Shown: one piece after another, positions 58,492-64,000 of the stretch
Position numbering within the stretch: position 1 is the first letter of the stretch
Layout of the letters: every line of letters starts with the position of its first letter
DNA from: Billgrantia desiderata
GTDB taxonomy: Bacteria; Pseudomonadota; Gammaproteobacteria; Pseudomonadales; Halomonadaceae
Assembly (NCBI GenBank): GCA_011742915.1
Contig: JAAQTN010000010.1
Coordinates: 60,053-124,052 of the forward strand
Reading direction: 5' to 3'
DNA: 64,000 nucleotides
Notes under the pieces: model-generated
Database searches by the model: none
Seen by the model: the letters and a program-made list of their open reading frames with translations, nothing else
What the model was told of the DNA's origin: nothing
Made by a program: the position numbers and the translations under genes

Positions 58492-58706
58492 TGACGCTGA
58501 AAGAAATCGATCAATAGTTCATGGTGGCAATTCTCTCCCTCGCTCCCCGGCAGGTGATCCTCGCCCTCGTAATAATGGACTTCCGGCTGTCGCCCATGCC
58601 GACCAAGCCGCTGTTCGAGCCGCTTCGTCATTTCCACCGACCACAGCCTAATGGCGCTCGCCCTCCACCCATCTTGTAAGCCTTGGCTGAAACTCATGTA
58701 AGCCAT
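58464..58706 (-). pseudogene. C-terminal fragment of a prolyl-oligopeptidase-type hydrolase
   Basis: 80 codons reading LWSVEMTKRLEQRLGRHGRQPEVHYYEGEDHLPGSEGE and ending FFQRHLEPADTIS. This is the typical end of an S9 peptidase/dienelactone hydrolase, with the catalytic-His region GEDH. The nucleophile part is absent upstream, where the sequence turns to unrelated DNA. Judged a gene remnant. Confidence 0.5.
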
Positions 58707-58794
58707 ATCTCAACCTTTCACCCACCCGTAGCCAATGTCGCAAAGCGGGTAATAATCATCTTTCGCACCATGGGCATGGGGAAAGGGATAGACC

Positions 58795-59283
58795 ATGGAT
58801 CTTGCGAAAATAGGCGACAAGGTATCCTGCTCCTGCCGGGGCGGGCCGCATCACATCGTTTCGGGAGCACCCACCTCCAGGGTGGACGGCATTCCCATCG
58901 CCCGGGTCGGCGACAAGAGTTCCTGCGGTGCCACCATCACGGCGGGGGTGTCCTGGTACAACGTCGATGGCTCGCCCGCGGCCATACATGGCAGCGCCAC
59001 CTCCTGCGGCGGACAGGTCATTACCGGCTGCAGCACCGAGGTCGGCTCACCGCGCGCATCTGCTGCCAGCCTGCTCACCGAGCTGCCCAAGCGCTACAAC
59101 GAGCGCTTTCGGCTCGTCAACGCCGCCGGCGAGCCCGTGGCCGGCATGGAATACCTCATCGTGCGGCCTAGCGGCGAACAGATCCGTGGCGTGAGCGACC
59201 CCCAGGGCCTCACACGTCTGGTGCCCGAGCACGACAATCCCGAAACGCTGAAGGTCTACATCAAGGGAGGGCAGCCGACATGA
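58795..59283 (+). CDS. PAAR-domain Type VI secretion spike protein
   Basis: 162 residues. Residues 1-90 form a PAAR domain: GDKVSCSCRGGPHHIVSGAPTSRVDGIPIARVGDKSSCG then GSPAAIHGSATSCGGQVITG. PAAR proteins sharpen the VgrG tip and carry effectors. Residues ~100-160 form a beta-rich transthyretin-like adaptor (RFRLVNAAGEPVAGMEYLIVRPSG). No VgrG, Hcp or sheath gene is in the window, so this is an orphan module. Its stop overlaps the next start (ATGA). Confidence 0.9.
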   Translation: MDLAKIGDKVSCSCRGGPHHIVSGAPTSRVDGIPIARVGDKSSCGATITAGVSWYNVDGSPAAIHGSATSCGGQVITGCSTEVGSPRASAASLLTELPKRYNERFRLVNAAGEPVAGMEYLIVRPSGEQIRGVSDPQGLTRLVPEHDNPETLKVYIKGGQPT

Positions 59284-59813
59284 GCGAAGCACCCACGCGT
59301 CCGGAAATCGATGGCTTCACCCTGTTGGGCGACTTTCTCTCCACGCTGAACACCGACACCGTGCCAAAGGACCTCGTGGTTCCCGAGCTGAAGTATCGCG
59401 AGTTCTCGGAGCCCTTCAATCAGCCCCGCCCCGCTTACCTGCTGGCGGAAGGCGTCGGCATACACGCCACCTACCAGTTGCGCGGCCATGTCGTGCTGCG
59501 TGGTAACAGCCTGATCGTGAGCGCCATGGGCACCACCGCCGCCAGCCGCCTTGGCACCGTGAGCTGGTTCGCGACTGCCCGGCTGTATGACGGCATTCTC
59601 GATATCGCCGCGCAAAACCTGGGTAATGAAGGTGACTCCCTCTGGCCCAAGGATCACTTCGACCCCATCGGCCACACCACTTTCACCTTGCCCATGCCCC
59701 CCAGGCCGCTCAGGCTGGTGCTCACCGCCGGTTACTTCTACTCGAGCGGATCGGGACAGCTGGCACCCGGCACCACGGAAGTCACCTTCGATATCGAGGT
59801 AGAACCCAAGTGA
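59280..59813 (+). CDS. Unknown protein coupled to PAAR, candidate effector
   Basis: 177 residues, no signal peptide, mainly beta (YQLRGHVVLRGNSLIVSAM, GTVSWFATARLYDGILDIAAQ, HTTFTLPMPPRPLRLVLTAGYFY). No known catalytic motif recognised. Four-base overlaps with the PAAR gene before and the lipoprotein gene after give strong coupling. By position it could be the cargo effector or a further tip subunit; neither is shown. Confidence 0.6.
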   Translation: MSEAPTRPEIDGFTLLGDFLSTLNTDTVPKDLVVPELKYREFSEPFNQPRPAYLLAEGVGIHATYQLRGHVVLRGNSLIVSAMGTTAASRLGTVSWFATARLYDGILDIAAQNLGNEGDSLWPKDHFDPIGHTTFTLPMPPRPLRLVLTAGYFYSSGSGQLAPGTTEVTFDIEVEPK

Positions 59814-60382
59814 TCAAAATTGCACTCGCCTTGCTCACCGCCTTGCTGCTTGCCGCCTGCTCGCCGGCCAGCGGCGAGCCACCGGCGTACTACCAGGAGC
59901 GTGCCGGCGCAGCGGTCATGGAAGCCCAAGGGGATGTGGAGCAGCTCGAAGCCGCGCTGGCGATCTACGACGAGGGGCTGGAACGACACCCCGAAGACAC
60001 CGAGCTTCGCAGCAGCCGAGCCAACCTGCTCGCCGGCATGGGCCGCTACGACGAAGCCAAGCGCGACCTGGACGTGCTGCATGAAAAGGGATTGCACAAG
60101 GAAGGCCTGCTGCTGCGCTGCATATTGCTCGAGCGCATGGAAGGCGCCACGGATGACGCGCTGGCCTGTTATGCGGAGGTGGAAGCCGCCTACGTCACGG
60201 CCGACGAACTCGACCCACAGCCGGACGCCAATCACATGCTGGCAGCCCGCCTGGCCGACTCACCCGAGTTCGAGGTGCTCTTGCTGGAGTGGCAGTCCAG
60301 CGGCAACGCCGCGCAGGAGCCGATGCTGGCGGAGATGCTGGAGATGGAGCGGGAGCAGCTGGTTCGGCAACTACTGCCCTGA
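59810..60382 (+). CDS. TPR-like lipoprotein, candidate immunity protein
   Basis: 190 residues with a lipoprotein signal (IALALLTALLLAAC), then TPR-like helices (LEAALAIYDEGLERHPEDTELRSSRANLLAGMGRYDEAKRDLD). The start is GTG overlapping the previous stop (GTGA). A periplasm-facing lipoprotein directly after a PAAR-linked gene is the usual place for an immunity protein against a Type VI effector; function here is inference. Confidence 0.6.
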   Translation: MIKIALALLTALLLAACSPASGEPPAYYQERAGAAVMEAQGDVEQLEAALAIYDEGLERHPEDTELRSSRANLLAGMGRYDEAKRDLDVLHEKGLHKEGLLLRCILLERMEGATDDALACYAEVEAAYVTADELDPQPDANHMLAARLADSPEFEVLLLEWQSSGNAAQEPMLAEMLEMEREQLVRQLLP

Positions 60383-60417
60383 GCCACACACCTCAGGGCC
60401 GCAGCGATTGTATGAAG

Positions 60418-60432
60418 GCATCCACGGGATGC
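60418..60432 (+). other. Small hairpin between lipoprotein and exported-protein genes
   Basis: GCATCC-ACG-GGATGC, six-base arms, no T-run, 19 bases before the next start. Possible mRNA processing or attenuation element. Confidence 0.3.
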
Positions 60433-60451
60433 ATGGCGAGGATAACGCTCA

Positions 60452-61207
60452 ATGAAGAACAACGACCTTGGCTTATCCATAACGCTGCTCGCCCTTGCGG
60501 TGCTGCTGATCGCACCGCTGGCGGCAGCCCAGCAGTTCGGCTTCGTGCAGCCGAGCTTCTTCGGCGACATCGCCCTCTCCCACTCTGGCGGCCGCTATCC
60601 GGGTTCGGACGATGACGATGAAGACTCACCCAGCGCCCAAGGGTGGAGCGAGCCGCAAGCGCCGAGCGAGTCGACGGCGCCGCTGACGATCCGCCGCCTC
60701 GAATCCAGCTCGCTGGAATCGTTGCATCTGGAGCTGGCAACGGCGATGGCTCCTGACGAGTCGACACGTGCACCGCTCCTTCAGGCACTGCGCTCCGGAG
60801 AAATGGCCGCGCAGTTCGATGAGCTGCTGCGTTACAACCAGATGGACCCGACCGACCTGGCCGATGCGCTGACCGCCTACACGGTGGTCATGTGGCTGAT
60901 CGTCAACGACCAGCTCGACGGACAGTCCGACCCGGCCAGGCTCAAGGCGGTATCCGAACAGATCGGGCCTCAGTTCCGCGCCTCCCCCGAGCTCAGGGCA
61001 CTGAGCCCGGAACAGCGGGCGGCCGAGTACGAGCGGGTCGCCGCAATGAGCCTGTACGGCATTGCGGCTTACACCGCGTTCGAACAGGAAGGCGACCGCA
61101 GCGCCAAGGCCCAGCTTCAGTCCGCCGTTCAGGAAAGCATGCAGCGTGTCGGATGGGATCTCGCCGCGCTCGACATCACCCATCGGGGCTTCGAGCCGCG
61201 TCGTTAA
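60452..61207 (+). CDS. Exported protein of unknown family, tandem copy 1
   Basis: 251 residues: signal peptide (ITLLALAVLLIAPLAAAQQ), an acidic, Ser/Pro-rich linker (GSDDDDEDSPS), then a helical domain with DPTDLADALTAYTVVMWLIVNDQLDG, FRASPELRALSPEQRAAEYERVA and GIAAYTAFEQEGDRSA. The helical domain is shared with the next gene. Unrecognised family. GAGGA ribosome site; 69 bases after the lipoprotein gene. Confidence 0.7.
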   Translation: MKNNDLGLSITLLALAVLLIAPLAAAQQFGFVQPSFFGDIALSHSGGRYPGSDDDDEDSPSAQGWSEPQAPSESTAPLTIRRLESSSLESLHLELATAMAPDESTRAPLLQALRSGEMAAQFDELLRYNQMDPTDLADALTAYTVVMWLIVNDQLDGQSDPARLKAVSEQIGPQFRASPELRALSPEQRAAEYERVAAMSLYGIAAYTAFEQEGDRSAKAQLQSAVQESMQRVGWDLAALDITHRGFEPRR

Positions 61208-61260
61208 AAGTGCCCTGCATCATCGACCCGGCATCGAGAGAGACATAGCGGGAGAACGCC

Positions 61261-61995
61261 ATGAAAGGAAAGAGATTGGGACTGGCCCTACTCCTTGCGG
61301 GCCTCTTGCAAGGGCAGGCGTACGCGCAGGACCTCATGGGCAGCATCACCAATGCCAACCTGATGACGAATTTCCATAACGCTTCGGGCATGGTGTCGAG
61401 CACCATGGCCGATGCGGTGAATCAGCCGGAGCCGCCGCCCGCCGCGTCAACACCAGCCGCGCCGCTGCGTTTCGAGGCAGCGCCTGACCGCCAGACGCTT
61501 GCCCGGGTCCACGAAGAGATCCTCGCCACCGTTGCCCACGACCCTGCAGCGCATGCCGTAGTACAGGAAGCCCTCGAATCCGGAGCAATGAACCGTGAAT
61601 TCCAGAACCTCCTGCGCCAGTCGGACCTGGACCCGGAAGACCTGGCCGACGTCCTGACGGCCTATGTGCTGCTCATGTGGCTGATCGTCAATGAGCAACT
61701 GGACGGCCCCACCGACCCCGCAGCAATCCAAGCGGCGCGCGACCAGTTCAGCCCCTTGTTTCGAGCCGACCCGGCATTGCAGCAGCTCGACTCGACTCAG
61801 CGCGCGGCGGAATTCGAGCGCTTGGCCTCGTTCAGCGTGCTTGGCATCGCTGCCTACATGCACCATCGCAACGAGAACGACCGGGAATCGCTGCGCCAAC
61901 TGCAGGACGCCATCAACGAAGGGATGCGCAGCAGCGGCGGACTCGACCTGCGCACGCTGGAACTGACGTCCACCGGCCTGCGGCCGAGAGGCTGA
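61261..61995 (+). CDS. Exported protein of unknown family, tandem copy 2
   Basis: 244 residues, signal peptide (LGLALLLAGLLQGQAYAQ), a variable middle, then the same helical domain as copy 1: DPEDLADVLTAYVLLMWLIVNEQLDGPTDPA, FRADPALQQLDSTQRAAEFERLA and GIAAYMHHRNENDRES. Strong ribosome site (GGAGAA). 53 bases after copy 1, so probably co-transcribed. The signal peptides and linkers differ more than the helical domain, indicating an old duplication. Confidence 0.7.
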   Translation: MKGKRLGLALLLAGLLQGQAYAQDLMGSITNANLMTNFHNASGMVSSTMADAVNQPEPPPAASTPAAPLRFEAAPDRQTLARVHEEILATVAHDPAAHAVVQEALESGAMNREFQNLLRQSDLDPEDLADVLTAYVLLMWLIVNEQLDGPTDPAAIQAARDQFSPLFRADPALQQLDSTQRAAEFERLASFSVLGIAAYMHHRNENDRESLRQLQDAINEGMRSSGGLDLRTLELTSTGLRPRG

Positions 61996-62135
61996 TGGTG
62001 TATGACGGCAACAAGAGGAAAGCGAAGCGGCATCGCCTTACAGGCTCCGACACTGACCCACCGACACACTCGGCGAATCGGATCAGCGGCTCCTTCAAGG
62101 CCTGCTTCAGCGCATGCTCGAAGACCGGGGGAGCC

Positions 62136-62168
62136 AAGGCGAAAGTAAGGCGAAAGTAAGGCGAAAGC
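62136..62168. repeat. Short tandem repeat, 11-bp unit x3
   Basis: AAGGCGAAAGT repeated three times (last copy ends in C) in the 204-base region between the exported-protein pair and the LysR gene. No gene here. Confidence 0.85.
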
Positions 62169-62199
62169 TTGCCTGGCACGAACTCAGTGCCCCCACCAG

Positions 62200-63087
62200 C
62201 TACAGCGACACCCCCTGCAAATGCTGCCTGGCGGCATCGATGAAGGCGCGCACGTTCGGGTGGTCCCGGCGGCCGCTCTGGAACAGCAGTGAGATGGGCA
62301 ATGCGGGGGCGGTGTCGTCGCTCAGGATGGTCTCGAGCCGCCCTGCCTCGACATCCTCGGCGATCTGATAAGAGAGCGTGCGCACCACGCCGAGCCCGGC
62401 GACCGCAGCGGCAATGCCGGCGTCCACGTGGTTGACCGACAGCCTGGCAGGGCGCCCGGCACGCCGGCCTTCGTCCAAGCCCAGCCCGCGCTGCGACACG
62501 GCCTCATCCTCGATCAGAATCAGATCATGCTCGCGCAGATCGGCCAGCGAGGTCGGCCTGCCACGTTCAGCAAGATAGGCCGGGCTCGCACTCAGCACCC
62601 GCCGCACCTGGCCGATTCTCAGCATGTGCAACGAGCTGTCCGGCAGTTCGGCGATGCGCACGGCAACGTCGATGCCCTCCTCCACCAGACGCACCACCCG
62701 ATCCAGCAGCAGCAGCCGGACCTGCAGCTCGGGGTACTGCCGCAGCAGCTCCACCACCACCGGCAACACATGCAGCCGGCCGAACATGACCGGCGCCGTT
62801 ACCGTCAGGGTGCCGCGGGGCGCCGAGCGATTGCCGCGCACGCTGTCGAACGCCCCATCGATCTCGGCCAGCCCCGCCCGGCATCGCTCCAGAAACAGCG
62901 CGCCCTCCTCGGTCAGCCGAACGCTGCGCGTGGTGCGCCTCAACAGCTGAACGCCAAGGCTTGCCTCCAGCGCCGCGATGGTCCGCGTCACGGTAGTGGG
63001 CGACATCTTCAGCCGCCGCCCCGCCTCGGCAAAGCTCGACTGCTCCGCCACGCAGATGAAGGTCCTCAGCGTTCGCAGCCTGTCCAT
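62200..63087 (-). CDS. LysR-family transcriptional regulator
   Basis: 295 residues: N-terminal winged helix (MDRLRTLRTFICVAEQSSFAEAGRRLKMSPTTVTRTIAALEASLGVQLLRRTTRSVRLTEEG shortened to its start MDRLRTLRTF and LGVQLL segment), and a LysR substrate domain typical of the DsdC/CrgA-like group (VRIAELPDSSL). Start MDRLRTLRTF follows AGGAGG. Divergent from the glutathione S-transferase gene, which it probably regulates. Confidence 0.9.
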   Translation of the reverse strand: MDRLRTLRTFICVAEQSSFAEAGRRLKMSPTTVTRTIAALEASLGVQLLRRTTRSVRLTEEGALFLERCRAGLAEIDGAFDSVRGNRSAPRGTLTVTAPVMFGRLHVLPVVVELLRQYPELQVRLLLLDRVVRLVEEGIDVAVRIAELPDSSLHMLRIGQVRRVLSASPAYLAERGRPTSLADLREHDLILIEDEAVSQRGLGLDEGRRAGRPARLSVNHVDAGIAAAVAGLGVVRTLSYQIAEDVEAGRLETILSDDTAPALPISLLFQSGRRDHPNVRAFIDAARQHLQGVSL

Positions 63088-63150
63088 CGCGCCTCCTCGC
63101 CCTCGCCAGCCCGCCACCGAGCATTATCGTCGAAAACCGCAATGATGAAG

Positions 63151-63173
63151 TGCGATTTTGACGGATTCTCGCA
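63151..63173. promoter_or_regulatory. Candidate LysR-type operator
   Basis: TGCGA-N13-TCGCA with outer similarity (ATGAA before, TTCAT after), lying in the 139-base divergent region between the LysR and GST genes. LysR regulators bind such interrupted dyads. Confidence 0.4.
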
Positions 63174-63226
63174 TTCATTGACGAGAGACAGAATGCAAAA
63201 GACACAAGAACCCCGAGGACAATCCC

Positions 63227-63841
63227 ATGAAGCTTTACCATTTCCCACTCTCAGGCCACGCGCATCGCGCCGCGCTGTTCCTCTCCCTCGCCGGAGTCGA
63301 GCACGAGCTGATCGAGGTCGATCTCGCCGCCGGCGCCCACAAGCAGCCGGAATTCCTCGCCCTCAACACCTTCGGCGAAGTGCCGGTGCTCGACGACAAC
63401 GGCACCGTCATCGCCGATTCGCTGGCGATTCTCGTCTACGTGGCCAGGAAGATCGGCCCCTCCCACTGGCTGCCGACCGAGCCTGCCGACGAGGCGCGGG
63501 TGCAGCGCTGGCTCTCTGTGGCGGCCGGCAAGATCGCCTATGGCGCCTGCGCCGCCCGGTTGATCACCGTGTTCGGCGCCCCCTTCCGTGCCGAAGAGGT
63601 AATCGGGCGCGCCCACGCCACCCTCGCCGTGATGGAGCAGACGCTGGAAGGCCAGCGCTGGATCGCCGGTACGGCCCAGCCCACCATCGCCGACGTCGCG
63701 CTCTACAGCTACGTCGAACGCGCCCCCGAAGGCAACGTGGATCTCTCCGGCTACCCGAGCGTGCGGGCCTGGCTGCGCCAGATCGAAAGCCTGCCCGGCT
63801 TCGTTCCCTTCCAGCGCACCCGTGCCGGGCTCGAAGCCTGA
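63227..63841 (+). CDS. Glutathione S-transferase
   Basis: 204 residues: thioredoxin-fold N-domain ([22 protein letters not shown], then [25 protein letters not shown] with the GSH-binding ADS) and a helical C-domain ([22 protein letters not shown]). Conjugates glutathione to electrophiles. Followed by a glyoxalase/VOC start 31 bases on, and preceded by a divergent LysR gene: a small detoxification cluster. Confidence 0.9.
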   Translation: MKLYHFPLSGHAHRAALFLSLAGVEHELIEVDLAAGAHKQPEFLALNTFGEVPVLDDNGTVIADSLAILVYVARKIGPSHWLPTEPADEARVQRWLSVAAGKIAYGACAARLITVFGAPFRAEEVIGRAHATLAVMEQTLEGQRWIAGTAQPTIADVALYSYVERAPEGNVDLSGYPSVRAWLRQIESLPGFVPFQRTRAGLEA

Positions 63842-63872
63842 TCCATCCCCCTTTTCACCAGGAGCCATTACC

Positions 63873-63923
63873 ATGCGTTTCGATACCCTACGCCTCGACC
63901 ATATCGGCATCCGCGTGACCGAT
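63873..63923 (+). pseudogene. VOC/glyoxalase gene, first 17 codons, interrupted
   Basis: MRFDTLRLDHIGIRVTD is a typical start of a vicinal-oxygen-chelate (glyoxalase-like) protein, with LDHIGIRV providing the first metal His. A GGAG ribosome site lies nine bases upstream. The frame is broken at 63924 by a sequence resembling a mobile element end. The rest of the gene is outside the window. Confidence 0.7.
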
Positions 63924-64000
63924 TGTCAGGCGACACGTAAAACTGACCCCCAGGCGACACGGAAAACTGACCCCTCCGTGAGCTCACCTGGAGGGTCCAT
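63924..64000. mobile_element. End of a putative IS21-family element, partial
   Basis: Begins TGTCAGGCGACACG at 63924 and contains two 24-base direct repeats (63927-63950 and 63951-63974, one mismatch) reading caggcgacac-(g)t/gaaaactgacccc. IS21-family ends have TGT termini and such internal repeats. The element continues past the window edge, so no transposase gene is visible here. Confidence 0.55.

Noticed and set aside
62136-62168. CRISPR-like repeat
   Set aside because: Three contiguous 11-bp units without spacers; a simple tandem repeat.

Overview
The window is GC-rich, densely coded gammaproteobacterial DNA, most likely chromosome from a Halomonas-type halophile. This rests on gene content: an ectoine-hydrolase-like M24 protein, a DUF3008 small protein, a LuxS, FolE2/Zur zinc genes and orphan Type VI secretion parts. 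It is inference, because no rRNA or other species marker is present. I see no tRNA, rRNA or CRISPR array.

Layout. 1-10.2 kb: M24/creatinase-like enzyme, YebC/YeeN-like regulator, a three-gene membrane stress operon (DUF3618, holin-X, small tail-anchored protein), FtsH paralogue with an alpha/beta hydrolase, creatininase-family amidohydrolase with a tautomerase-like gene, a degenerate GGDEF-EAL protein and DUF3008. 10.3-18.3 kb: FAD disulfide oxidoreductase, patatin lipase lying between two perfect 32-bp repeats, zinc-ribbon protein, a 1,097-residue AsmA-like protein, the first of two paralogous ~104-residue unknown proteins, and a glycosyltransferase. 18.3-23.2 kb: GlcNAc catabolism, with GH20 hexosaminidase divergent from nagB, a BadF-type GlcNAc kinase and nagA. 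23.4-31 kb: the second small paralogue, a 50-residue ORF, AraC regulator with LysE exporter, glycerophosphodiesterase, NTF2-like and HIT proteins, an orphan terminator with a candidate small RNA, a diguanylate cyclase and an RlpA-like protein.

30.5-38.3 kb, all minus strand: an ABC importer translationally coupled to an MBL hydrolase and a histidine phosphatase, then YjdM/PhnA, two GNATs and YghU. 38.4-42.5 kb: a sigma-54 activator divergent from a flavin monooxygenase, with a -24/-12 promoter and palindromic upstream sites. 42.6-49.4 kb: a small broken ORF, a Vat/CatB acetyltransferase, and a predicted six-gene operon running from a MscS channel through DUF3298, DUF2157, DUF4401 and GDYXXLXY proteins to a voltage-gated-type K+ channel. 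49.5-53.5 kb: luxS and a zinc-starvation island (folE2, NicO transporter, COG0523 GTPase) with two Zur-box-like palindromes. 53.7-58.3 kb: cold-shock protein, HxlR regulator with its divergent NAD(P)-binding protein, LysE exporter, and a TetR-MFS pair between near-identical 34-bp repeats.

58.8-62.0 kb is the most unusual part: an orphan PAAR spike gene overlapping an unknown 177-residue gene and a TPR-like lipoprotein gene, followed by two tandem paralogous exported proteins. It looks like a Type VI effector/immunity-type cassette of unrecognised family. The window ends with LysR, a glutathione S-transferase and the first 17 codons of a glyoxalase/VOC gene cut by what looks like an IS21-type element end at the window edge.
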